Shown: positions 1-5,766 of the stretch, piece by piece
Position numbering within the stretch: position 1 is the first letter of the stretch
Layout of the letters: every line of letters begins with the position of its first letter
From: CAYLXX01 sp964387955
Lineage (GTDB): Bacteria > Patescibacteriota > Microgenomatia > UBA1406 > GWC2-37-13
Assembly: GCA_964387955.1 (NCBI GenBank)
Contig: CAYLXX010000035.1
Coordinates: 1-8,801 of the forward strand
Direction of reading: 5' to 3'
DNA length: 8,801 nucleotides
Translations under genes and position numbers: made by a program
The notes under the pieces: model-generated
The model's database searches: none
Told to the model about the DNA's origin: nothing
Seen by the model: the letters and a program-made list of their open reading frames with translations, nothing else

Positions 1-25
1 CTACGATGCCGATACTTAAATTCAT
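1..25 (-). CDS. ychF: Start of a probable YchF/Obg-like GTPase (5' fragment, runs off the left edge)
   Basis: Only the first eight codons are inside the window, reading MNLSIGIV and followed by the G of a likely Gly codon. This matches the very conserved N-terminus of YchF, a ribosome-associated P-loop ATPase/GTPase of the Obg family, which typically begins [MxLSIGIVG] just before its GLPNVGKS Walker A loop. The start is supported by a perfect extended -10 box exactly six bases upstream, which would put the transcription start on the A of the ATG. No Shine-Dalgarno sequence is present. The gene lies 22 bases after the stop of the upstream co-directional gene, so it has its own promoter inside a short gap. 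Eight residues are thin evidence; another GTPase beginning with SIGIVG is possible. Confidence 0.5.
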
Positions 26-31
26 GGCTCA

Positions 32-40
32 ATTATATCA
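32..40 (-). promoter_or_regulatory. Extended -10 promoter of the left-edge (ychF-like) gene
   Basis: On the minus strand the sequence reads TGA followed by TATAAT (32-37), a consensus extended -10. Six bases separate it from the ATG at 25, so a start seven bases downstream of the hexamer falls on the A of the ATG (leaderless). A -35 with 17-base spacing is only weakly matched (TCTACA), which is usual for extended -10 promoters. Confidence 0.6.
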
Positions 41-47
41 TCCCAAG

Positions 48-575
48 TTATGTTGTAGATACAGGAGGAATACCGCGATTTTCACCCATTTTTGCTTCTA
101 TATCACTCACCCTGACCTCACGAGATATAGAGTTTGTTTCGAAGAGTGACGCTGCTATCTCTATCCTAGGTTCAAAAAAAGCTACAGCCTTCTGTAAGTC
201 ATTATCTGACAAGTCAAGATCTTTATTCCAACTATTTTTTACTTTTATTTCTCCATCCTGAATCTTTTTTAACACCTCTCTAATTTCTTTAGCTTGTTTA
301 GAGTTGATTCTTTTATTAATGTCAGTTTTCTCTGGTCCATAATAGTCTAACTCGACCAATGAATCCGATTGGTCCCAATTCAACCTGCTATTTTCACCAG
401 CCATAGATCCACCTGCACCCGGTGCTAAAATCTGCATATCGAATTGCTCTTCCTGGGGAGTATCTCTATTAGAGTATATGGTTAATAAAAAAGGGGACAC
501 AAATGGTTTCTTAATACCTGTAATAATTCGAGTATGTTGACTACCGCTATATAGAGTTACATTTGAGACATTCAT
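48..575 (-). CDS. Hypothetical protein, 175 aa, no recognised domain
   Basis: I do not recognise this protein. It begins MNVSNVTLYSGSQHTRIITG, has no signal peptide and no membrane segment, and looks soluble. A Gly-rich turn (APGAGGSMAGEN) near residue 55 is followed by a charged, probably helical middle (about residues 85-115, rich in Lys/Glu/Arg) and a tail ending RGIPPVSTT. A longer reading from an in-frame ATG at 581 adds two residues. I prefer 575 because the promoter -10 box lies at 583-588: an mRNA from it would begin near 576 and could not contain the 581 codon. No Shine-Dalgarno sequence precedes either start. It sits between the TPR membrane protein and the ychF-like gene on the same strand but has its own strong promoter. 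It may be lineage-restricted. Confidence 0.7.
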   Translation of the reverse strand: MNVSNVTLYSGSQHTRIITGIKKPFVSPFLLTIYSNRDTPQEEQFDMQILAPGAGGSMAGENSRLNWDQSDSLVELDYYGPEKTDINKRINSKQAKEIREVLKKIQDGEIKVKNSWNKDLDLSDNDLQKAVAFFEPRIEIAASLFETNSISREVRVSDIEAKMGENRGIPPVSTT

Positions 576-582
576 ACCCATT

Positions 583-610
583 AATATACCATTTACAAGG
601 TAGTTGTCAA
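583..610 (-). promoter_or_regulatory. Sigma-70-type promoter of the 175-aa hypothetical gene
   Basis: On the minus strand there is a perfect TTGACA (605-610), a 16-base spacer and TATATT (583-588). The predicted start of transcription is around 575-577, at the second in-frame ATG (575), which makes the message leaderless. A second TTGACA in the same orientation lies at 624-629 but has no -10 at proper spacing. Confidence 0.65.
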
Positions 611-666
611 CGTTTTTCTAACGTGTCAATCCAATTTGATAGGTTGCGAATGGACTTATATCGTAT

Positions 667-2277
667 TTATTGTGAGCTGGCGGCGATGCCTTGTTTGGCT
701 TTTTCGCTAGTCGGATCGATAGTTAACACTTGCTGAAAAATAGCTTTGGCATCGGCTTTTCTGCCTTCTTGAAGATAGATCAGGCCTAGATTAACCATAA
801 TGTTGGGGTTATTGGGCGAAAATGAGAGCGCTTTCTTGGTGAATTCTTCGCTTTTGGGGAAATTATTTTCCTGATAAAAAATAGCAGCCATATTTTGGTA
901 CACCTCTGGCATTTGAGGATCGAGCTTCAGCGCTGCGTTGTATTCAAGCAGCGCCGCGTTGAGATTTCCCATGCTGTAGTACACTGTGGCCAGATTATAG
1001 TGGATTTTGGGATCAGCTATGATGGTGAGTGATTTTTTAAATTCCTTAATCGCATTTTCATAATCGCCGTTTTGATAGTACATATTGCCTACGTTCACGT
1101 GCGCCTGATAGCTAAAAGGCGAGGTAGCCAGTGTAGTTGTCCAGAAGCTTTCATAGGTGTGCCAGTCGTTATTTCTGACGATGGTACGAACCGTCAATAA
1201 TGCCACAAACAAGAAAAGCAGGCCCCAGCCGAGCATCTCATTTTTTTTACTAACCCAATAGATGCCGTAACCTACAAGAGCTAAAACACCCGCAGCTGCC
1301 AGATACTCATACCGTTCGGCAATCGAGGATGAAGCTACCTGAATAGGTGACAAGACTAAAAGGAGAGTCAGAAGGATAAAACAGAGCCAAAAAAAGACAT
1401 ATTTATTTTTTTTATAACTTACGACAATCAGGATGAGAAAGGCGATTGAAAGTACTGTTCGTACACCGACGTCAAAGAAGCTAAAAATTTCGGAGTGATA
1501 AAAAGTCAAAACAGCAGGTAATAATACAAGTTGTATATATGTGGTGAACTGGGGAGGAATAAGGAATAGCGGACTACTGTTGTAAATATCAAGTTTGCCA
1601 TAGTGACTGGCTGTGTCTGTCAAAAAACTCACCCGGCCTGCATATCCCTGAAAATAGAGAAATACTGCCATAATGGCCGAAAGTACAAAGAAAGGAATAA
1701 GTAGGGTAATGTAGGGCTTCTTTTTTTCCTGTATTAGTGTAAGAACACCTAGTACCAGAGGTAATGAAAACGCTAGGGCAGAAGACTGTATGGCTAAAAC
1801 ATAGGCGATAAGCGATCCGACCAGCCAGCGTTTATCCTGAAGAGATCGTAAGTAAAGGTAAAAAGAGAGTAAAAAAAAGAAGCCGTACCGCACATAATGA
1901 CCACCTGAGATCCATACAACCGACTCAGTCAAAATCGGGTGCACTGCAAACAAGGCAGCGGTCATAAACGCCAAGGTTTTATTCCAAAGACGGCTGATAA
2001 TAGCATACAAAAGGAGCACAGCTCCAAGATGAAAAAGTATGTTCACAATCCTAAAAGGTGCAGGCGTCGGGCCAAAAACGTTATAGATAATAAAATATAT
2101 CGGCGGCTGGACAAGATCGAGCGGATTTTTAAAGACATAGCTGATATTGGTTATCGTTGGGTCTTCGGTGAGACTGTGTACATCATCGGAAACAAAAGCA
2201 GCTGGCAGACTATTGGCGTAGGCAATGATAACAAGCACAATTAAGCAGGCGATATGAAACCATCTATGCTTGAACAT
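667..2277 (-). CDS. Multi-pass GT-C/TMTC-like membrane protein with C-terminal TPR repeats (probable protein O-glycosyltransferase)
   Basis: The 536 residues have two parts. Residues about 7-366 contain roughly eleven hydrophobic segments, the first at 7-22. The loop after the first segment carries an Asp pair (FVSDD, D31-D32), the usual place of the catalytic acid in GT-C glycosyltransferases. Further signatures resemble the TMTC family: AVHPILTESVVW at 111-122, AERYEYLAAAG at 320-330 and VRNNDW at 367-372 just before the TPRs. Residues about 390-525 form four tetratricopeptide repeats (for example GNMYYQNGDYENAIKEF and LATVYYSMGNLNAALLEY). By family analogy it would transfer a sugar from a polyprenyl-phosphate donor to proteins on the outer face of the membrane, with the TPRs binding the acceptor or a partner. 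The actual substrate is unknown. The start is fixed by a promoter seven bases upstream. It is divergent from the gene at 2357. Confidence 0.8.
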   Translation of the reverse strand: MFKHRWFHIACLIVLVIIAYANSLPAAFVSDDVHSLTEDPTITNISYVFKNPLDLVQPPIYFIIYNVFGPTPAPFRIVNILFHLGAVLLLYAIISRLWNKTLAFMTAALFAVHPILTESVVWISGGHYVRYGFFFLLSFYLYLRSLQDKRWLVGSLIAYVLAIQSSALAFSLPLVLGVLTLIQEKKKPYITLLIPFFVLSAIMAVFLYFQGYAGRVSFLTDTASHYGKLDIYNSSPLFLIPPQFTTYIQLVLLPAVLTFYHSEIFSFFDVGVRTVLSIAFLILIVVSYKKNKYVFFWLCFILLTLLLVLSPIQVASSSIAERYEYLAAAGVLALVGYGIYWVSKKNEMLGWGLLFLFVALLTVRTIVRNNDWHTYESFWTTTLATSPFSYQAHVNVGNMYYQNGDYENAIKEFKKSLTIIADPKIHYNLATVYYSMGNLNAALLEYNAALKLDPQMPEVYQNMAAIFYQENNFPKSEEFTKKALSFSPNNPNIMVNLGLIYLQEGRKADAKAIFQQVLTIDPTSEKAKQGIAASSQ

Positions 2278-2283
2278 TTTATC

Positions 2284-2292
2284 ACTATAGCA
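2284..2292 (-). promoter_or_regulatory. Extended -10 promoter of the TPR membrane protein gene
   Basis: The minus strand reads TGC then TATAGT (2284-2289), followed by six bases and the ATG at 2277. The predicted transcription start is the A of that ATG, so the message would be leaderless. No good -35 is present at 17 bases; the TG motif probably compensates. Confidence 0.55.
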
Positions 2293-2356
2293 TATTCTTA
2301 CTGTTTTTTTACTTTTATCATAAGAGAAATTTACAAAGGTTGTGTAGCCTTACAAT

Positions 2357-2650
2357 ATGGTAACAACTGGCAAAGGCGACTATTTCCGGATCGTTGTCCG
2401 GCCCAAGCAAGAATTTCGTATGTTTAGGTATCAAGATGTAGGCAAACCGGGCCACATCCAACGTCTGGCCGGCAGACGCACAAGCGGGAGTTGGGACATA
2501 CAATCCTGGCTCATAAGTAAAGACGATGCTCATCTTGAGGGTGATAAGCTTGTACCCGATACCCGGGGTGCTAAAGAAATTCTCGAGCGATTTGATTCCG
2601 GGCCAAAGCACGTAAAAGCAGATATTTTTGAAGCTAAAGACCCCTCCTGA
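2357..2650 (+). CDS. Small basic conserved hypothetical protein (GDYFRI... type), 97 aa
   Basis: This 97-residue soluble protein starts MVTTGKGDYFRIVVRPKQEF and contains the segments FRYQDVGKPGHIQRLAGRR (residues 23-41) and SGSWDIQSWLISKDDAHLEGDKLV (43-66), then KPKHVKADIFEAKD-like features near the end (SGPKHVKADIFEAKDPS). From memory, a family with the same run of motifs (F-R-x-Q-D-V-G, R-x-x-G-S-W-D-x-Q-x-W-L-I/V-S-K, P-K-x-x-K-G/A-D) recurs in Patescibacteria genomes as a hypothetical protein; its function is not known to me. Those relatives usually carry a basic Ala/Arg-rich tail after the AKD segment. Here the stop follows almost at once, so this copy may be short. The opposite strand has a longer open frame (2318-2812), but it overlaps the CoA gene and lacks any recognisable motif. 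No clear Shine-Dalgarno sequence or strong -10 precedes the ATG. Confidence 0.72.
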   Translation: MVTTGKGDYFRIVVRPKQEFRMFRYQDVGKPGHIQRLAGRRTSGSWDIQSWLISKDDAHLEGDKLVPDTRGAKEILERFDSGPKHVKADIFEAKDPS

Positions 2651-2659
2651 TGATATAAT
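2651..2659 (+). promoter_or_regulatory. Extended -10 promoter of the CoA gene
   Basis: TGA followed by TATAAT (2654-2659) is a consensus extended -10. It begins at the base right after the TGA stop codon of the previous gene (2648-2650). Six bases separate it from the GTG at 2666, so transcription would begin on the G of the start codon (leaderless). No -35 match is visible. Confidence 0.6.
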
Positions 2660-2665
2660 GCTTCT

Positions 2666-3691
2666 GTGGGTCAGTCCAAACGATTCCAACACGTTGTTAT
2701 TGCCGGTACATTTGACCATCTTCATCTTGGTCACAGGTATCTTATCGATCAAGCATTTCTCCTGGGGGAAAAGGTCTCCATCGGTCTCACAACTGATAAA
2801 TTTATTGTCCAAAAAAAATTTTCACAAGCCATTGAGTCGTATGCCCACCGTCTGCAAAACTTAAAACGCTATATTTCTTCCCAAAATCATCTCCGGCTCA
2901 CCCACTTTTTCCCTATAGAAGATATTTATGGGCCAGCAGGAACTGATTCGACATTGCAAGCTATTATTGTGACTCGACAATCTTATACTAATGCCAAGAA
3001 GGTGAATGCGTACCGAGCAAAAAACGGTCTAAAACCGCTACATATCATTACGTTGCATCTCAAAAAGGGGAGTGACAACCAAACTATCAGCTCAACCCGA
3101 GTCAGAGGCGGCGAGACAGATAGAAGCGGATGGGTTTTTAGACATGTGTATAAAAAAACTTCCAAACTGAGGTTGCCAGATACATTGCGAACTGCGCTGC
3201 GACAGCCAGCCGGTGATGTTATTCCAGGAGACGAAGCACACCTTGAGAAAGCAGCGCAGAAAATCAAAGATGTTATACATAAATCTAAGCCAGTTATGGT
3301 TATTGCGGTGGGCGATGTGGTGGCGCAGTCGCTTGATCAAGTCGGCTACACTCCAGACATAACAGTTATTGATTTTAAGACTCGCAGGCACAAAATGCAG
3401 AACTGGAAAAAATTCGATCATACCCCAGCTTTTATTAATTCTCAAGGTACTGTCTCCAAAACTGCCTCTGAGGCTATACGGCGGGCTATTTCGCAAGCTA
3501 TCGAACATAAAAATAAAAAAATCATTGTTATAAAAGGTGAAGAAGATTTATTGACAGCGGCGGCGATTCTGCACGCGCCGCTGGGTGCAGATGTTGTGTA
3601 CGGCCAACATGATTTGGGCGTTATAATAGTCAAAATCACTGAAGCAAAAAAACAATTTATCGCCAATCTTCTTAAAAAATTTTCTTCATAA
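2666..3691 (+). CDS. Fused phosphopantetheine adenylyltransferase / GTP-dependent dephospho-CoA kinase (archaeal types)
   Basis: The 341-residue protein joins two enzymes for the last two steps of CoA synthesis. Residues about 8-155 are an archaeal/eukaryotic-type phosphopantetheine adenylyltransferase: GTFDHLHLGH at 14-23 (HxGH nucleotidyltransferase motif, H20-G22-H23), IGLTTDKF at 39-46, VNAYRAKNGLKPL at 113-125 and ISSTRVRGGE at 141-150. It would make dephospho-CoA from 4'-phosphopantetheine and ATP. Residues about 167-341 match the DUF359 family, shown in Thermococcus to be a GTP-dependent dephospho-CoA kinase: LPDTLRTALRQPAGDVI at 170-186, GDVV at 216-219, PDITVIDFKTRR at 230-241, INSQGTVS at 257-264, GEEDLL at 291-296 and VYGQ at 311-314. 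This is not the usual bacterial CoaE P-loop kinase. The GTG start is set by the promoter spacing. The soluble protein should act in the cytoplasm. Key acidic residues of both halves appear intact. Confidence 0.88.
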   Translation: MGQSKRFQHVVIAGTFDHLHLGHRYLIDQAFLLGEKVSIGLTTDKFIVQKKFSQAIESYAHRLQNLKRYISSQNHLRLTHFFPIEDIYGPAGTDSTLQAIIVTRQSYTNAKKVNAYRAKNGLKPLHIITLHLKKGSDNQTISSTRVRGGETDRSGWVFRHVYKKTSKLRLPDTLRTALRQPAGDVIPGDEAHLEKAAQKIKDVIHKSKPVMVIAVGDVVAQSLDQVGYTPDITVIDFKTRRHKMQNWKKFDHTPAFINSQGTVSKTASEAIRRAISQAIEHKNKKIIVIKGEEDLLTAAAILHAPLGADVVYGQHDLGVIIVKITEAKKQFIANLLKKFSS

Positions 3692-3705
3692 TTTCTCCAA
3701 AATAC

Positions 3706-3734
3706 TTGACATACAATCAAAGTTATATTACTGT
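3706..3734 (+). promoter_or_regulatory. Promoter of the secreted coiled-coil protein operon
   Basis: TTGACA (3706-3711), a 17-base spacer and TACTGT (3729-3734, matching the three most important -10 positions T, A and final T). Seven bases then lead to the ATG at 3742, giving a leaderless or near-leaderless message. The TTG of this -35 box is in frame with the downstream gene and could be mistaken for a start codon. A TATATT at 3724-3729 is too close to this -35 to pair with it. Confidence 0.5.
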
Positions 3735-3741
3735 TGATAAT

Positions 3742-4428
3742 ATGAAGCTTATTTTGGCTGGAGCGGTTTTGGCAATTGCACTGATGGTTGTTCCCACGGC
3801 TATGGCTCAGGAAGCCTCTGTCAGTGCTTCTCCTTCAACTATTGTACGACCCTCCAAAACTCCCACAGCAACATCTTCTGCAGGACACGAACTGATACGT
3901 GATAAATTCGCGGCCCGTAAAGAAACATTTCAACAAGAATTACAACAATTTAAAGATCAAAAAAAATTGGCGTTGATTGACCGTATCGTCAATAAAATGG
4001 GTAATGTTAATAAACAGCGCACCGAGCAAATGACGAAGGCGCTAGATAGAATGAAAATGGTGCTTGATACACTCAAAACTAAAGTTGGCACAGCCAAAGC
4101 CGCAGGTAAAAATACAACTGAGGCCGAGTCAGCTTTGCTGAACGCTCAAACAGCTATCACAGCTGCCGAAACTGCCGTGGCATCTCAATCTGCCAAAGAT
4201 TACACTCCGACTGCAGTGACAGAAAATGCATCATTAAAAAATATAATAGGTGCTATAGTCTCACAGCTGGAATCAGATTTACAGTTGACACATAAACTTG
4301 TAGTTGATGCCAAGCAAGCGCTAATGCATGCGGCAGAGGTAGTAAAGCATCTGCAATTGAATAGAACTGTATTGTCACCGTCGCCTGTTAGCAGTTCACC
4401 TTCGGCTACACCGATTGTTACACCGTAA
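3742..4428 (+). CDS. Secreted coiled-coil protein with signal peptide and Ser/Thr/Pro-rich ends, 228 aa
   Basis: The protein starts with a classical Sec signal peptide: MKLILAGAVL, a hydrophobic core to about residue 18, and a probable cleavage site AMA-QE at 22/23. A Ser/Thr/Pro linker (about 26-47) follows, then a long charged, helical and probably coiled-coil region (about 50-110, including LIDRIVNKMGNVNKQRTEQM), an Ala-rich helical region (115-205) and a Ser/Pro/Thr tail to residue 228. This arrangement resembles a family of exported hypothetical proteins that I recall as common in Microgenomates. It is probably a surface or cell-wall-zone protein whose low-complexity ends could be glycosylated; that is inference. 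A start at the TTG at 3706 would place a non-signal stretch in front of the signal peptide and use the -35 box as codons, so 3742 is preferred. The next gene begins two bases after its stop. Confidence 0.78.
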   Translation: MKLILAGAVLAIALMVVPTAMAQEASVSASPSTIVRPSKTPTATSSAGHELIRDKFAARKETFQQELQQFKDQKKLALIDRIVNKMGNVNKQRTEQMTKALDRMKMVLDTLKTKVGTAKAAGKNTTEAESALLNAQTAITAAETAVASQSAKDYTPTAVTENASLKNIIGAIVSQLESDLQLTHKLVVDAKQALMHAAEVVKHLQLNRTVLSPSPVSSSPSATPIVTP

Positions 4429-4430
4429 CT

Positions 4431-4850
4431 ATGGACGATCCCAATAAACCACAAACCCCAGTAACAAATCCACCAGTCGAGCCGACACCGACACCACCTC
4501 AAGCACCGGCACCTGTGCCAGCGCCTACTCCTATGCCAGGTGATCCAGCAGCTCAATCGACATTACCGCCAATTACTCATGCACATACGTTTAGCGGCGG
4601 CAAAGCAGTTTTTGCCGGTGCCAGCGCTCTTGTTCTCGTGCTTGTTGGTATAACCGTAGTTCTAGTTACTCAGCAATCAGCCAAATCACCGACGACCACC
4701 AACACAGCCGCTCAAACATATACAGCACCCAGTGCAACTCCTTCTCCCACCATGGCTCCTGATAGTCCTGAAGGCGTCAATTCGATCGATGTCGGCACAG
4801 GCGATGAAGGTGTGCCAGACATCAAAAACGACGTAAATCAGATTCAGTAA
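4431..4850 (+). CDS. Pro/Thr-rich single-pass membrane protein, 139 aa
   Basis: Residues 1-50 are strongly proline-rich (repeated PTP, PAP and PVP units). One hydrophobic helix spans about 58-80 (VFAGASALVLVLVGITVVLV). It is followed by a Ser/Thr/Pro/Ala linker (81-112) and a short acidic tail, GVNSIDVGTGDEGVPDIKNDVNQIQ-like, at 115-139. There is no cleavable signal peptide. With the proline arm inside and the Thr-rich part outside, it would be a type II-like anchored protein. The tail pattern (NSIDVG...D..DI) recalls the ends of other small Microgenomates envelope proteins, but I cannot assign a function. The ATG lies two bases after the stop of the secreted coiled-coil gene with no Shine-Dalgarno sequence, so the two are probably co-transcribed and translationally coupled, and may act together at the surface. 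Confidence 0.72.
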   Translation: MDDPNKPQTPVTNPPVEPTPTPPQAPAPVPAPTPMPGDPAAQSTLPPITHAHTFSGGKAVFAGASALVLVLVGITVVLVTQQSAKSPTTTNTAAQTYTAPSATPSPTMAPDSPEGVNSIDVGTGDEGVPDIKNDVNQIQ

Positions 4851-4874
4851 TACAAAATTCTTACAAATCTCTTA

Positions 4875-4903
4875 TTGTTTTTTTGGCCCAGATTTAGTAA
4901 AGT
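4875..4903 (+). promoter_or_regulatory. Probable promoter of the YtxH-like gene
   Basis: TTGTTT (4875-4880), a 17-base spacer and TAAAGT (4898-4903) stand six bases before the ATG at 4910. The hexamers are imperfect, but the spacing to the start codon equals that of the stronger promoters in this window, again predicting a leaderless message. Confidence 0.42.
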
Positions 4904-4909
4904 TAAAGT

Positions 4910-5419
4910 ATGCAGGTTACCAAACACATAAATCATAATAACTCCCGTTTTGGTATCGGACTTGTCGTAGGTTCAGTCATCGGTGGTATTGCAGCACTGC
5001 TTCTTTCTCCCAAATCAGGCAAAGAAAACCGTGAAGTTTTAAATAAAAAAATGGCTGGCTGGAAGAAAATGTGGGAATCAGGCGAACTCGAGAAGAAAGT
5101 GAAAGAGGTATTTGGTGATTTCAGCGAAGAGAGTGTCAAAATTTACGCGACAGCAAGAGAAAGAGTTATGCAGGGAATTGAAGAAATGAGACACATGGAC
5201 GGAGATGATTATGCCAAGCTAGTTCAACAAGTCATTGACGATGTCAAAAAAACCACTAAAATAAGTGTAGAGAAGCTTAAAAAATTGCAATCATCTCTTA
5301 TTCGCGATTGGCCGGAGATGAAAGACGCAATTGAGAAAGAGGGACGTAAATTAGCCAAAGATTTAAAAAAAGTCGAAGTAGAGCTGAACGAGAAAAATAC
5401 CCAGGCCGCGACAAATTAA
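4910..5419 (+). CDS. YtxH-domain membrane protein, 169 aa
   Basis: Residues 14-42 form the typical YtxH/gas-vesicle-like motif: a short Gly-rich hydrophobic helix (FGIGLVVGSVIGGIAALLL) followed directly by SPKSGKENRE. YtxH-family proteins are small, often stress-associated envelope proteins in Gram-positive bacteria; their biochemical role is not established. The remaining residues (45-169) are highly charged and predicted helical, including EKKVKEVFGDFSEE, KLVQQVIDDVKKTTK and a Lys/Glu-rich end, suggesting a cytoplasmic coiled-coil tail of about 120 residues. It has its own upstream promoter-like sequence and is followed after one base by another small membrane protein, so the two probably form an operon and perhaps a complex. 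Confidence 0.8.
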   Translation: MQVTKHINHNNSRFGIGLVVGSVIGGIAALLLSPKSGKENREVLNKKMAGWKKMWESGELEKKVKEVFGDFSEESVKIYATARERVMQGIEEMRHMDGDDYAKLVQQVIDDVKKTTKISVEKLKKLQSSLIRDWPEMKDAIEKEGRKLAKDLKKVEVELNEKNTQAATN

Positions 5420-5420
5420 C

Positions 5421-5699
5421 ATGGAAGCAATACAGGGAATTTTTTATACGCTTGCCAGTATCTTTATGCTACTTGGCATTTTTTTTATGGGATTTTTGAT
5501 TTTCGTGACCTGGAAAGCTTATCAGGCAGCTCTACAAGCCCAGAAAGATATCGCCGAAATGAAGCAAAACGTCACTGATTCAGTTAGTGAATTTGTTTCC
5601 TCCAAGCCGGCTCAATTCGCCTCGGTGGTTGGGATGGGATTTACTGCTTTTCTCGTAAAAAAAATCCGCGACCTCTTCAGCGGCAAAAATACTGGTTAA
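5421..5699 (+). CDS. Small membrane protein, partner of the YtxH-like protein, 92 aa
   Basis: A strong hydrophobic helix at about residues 7-30 (FYTLASIFMLLGIFFMGFLI region) is followed by an amphipathic, charged segment (31-58, WKAYQAALQAQKDIAEMKQN). A second, milder hydrophobic stretch at 64-80 (AQFASVVGMGFTAFLVK) precedes a basic end, KKIRDLFSGKNTG. The ATG begins one base after the stop of the YtxH-like gene and has no Shine-Dalgarno sequence, so translation is probably coupled. I cannot name a family; the pattern resembles small accessory proteins that travel with YtxH proteins. An oddity is an 8-A run at 5657-5664: loss of one A would switch to an open frame ending at 5724 with a different tail containing IKDLFKN, similar to the native IRDLF...KN. 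Confidence 0.68.
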   Translation: MEAIQGIFYTLASIFMLLGIFFMGFLIFVTWKAYQAALQAQKDIAEMKQNVTDSVSEFVSSKPAQFASVVGMGFTAFLVKKIRDLFSGKNTG

Positions 5700-5730
5700 G
5701 ATCAAAGACCTGTTTAAAAATTAACACTTC

Positions 5731-5759
5731 TTGACACTAATAAGAGAATAATATAGTCT
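5731..5759 (+). promoter_or_regulatory. Promoter of the 98-aa hydrophobic protein gene
   Basis: A perfect TTGACA lies at 5731-5736. Two overlapping -10 candidates follow: TATAGT at 5752-5757 (15-base spacer, start near 5764) and TAGTCT at 5754-5759 (17-base spacer, start near 5766). Either gives a leader of zero to three bases before the GTG at 5767. Confidence 0.5.
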
Positions 5760-5766
5760 CTTTATA

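Noticed and set aside
609..629. AACGT repeats and the second TTGACA upstream of the 175-aa gene, considered as an operator
   Set aside because: The repeats are five or six bases long, there is no regulator gene in view, and the upstream TTGACA lacks a -10 partner.
1939..2244. Plus-strand frame inside the TPR membrane protein gene
   Set aside because: It is antisense to membrane-segment codons of a well-supported gene, with no motifs.
2318..2812. 164-codon open frame on the minus strand opposite the GDYFRI protein and the start of the CoA gene
   Set aside because: It overlaps two better supported plus-strand genes, its translation has no coherent motifs, and it lacks promoter spacing at its start.
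3092..3508. Open frames on the minus strand inside the CoA gene (also 2983-3267 and 3442-3720)
   Set aside because: They are antisense to a gene with clear catalytic motifs, and their products are rich in Cys/Ser/Trp with no domain pattern.
4200..4556. Minus-strand frame rich in Trp, Arg and Cys
   Set aside because: The composition is the mirror image of Pro/Thr-rich codons of the genes on the plus strand; it is a shadow.
4840..4884. Possible terminator: AGATT/AATCT and GTAA/TTAC pairing followed by a run of seven T
   Set aside because: The stem is AT-only with a bulge, seven bases separate it from the T-run, and the T-run overlaps the proposed -35 of the next gene. It is too weak to call.
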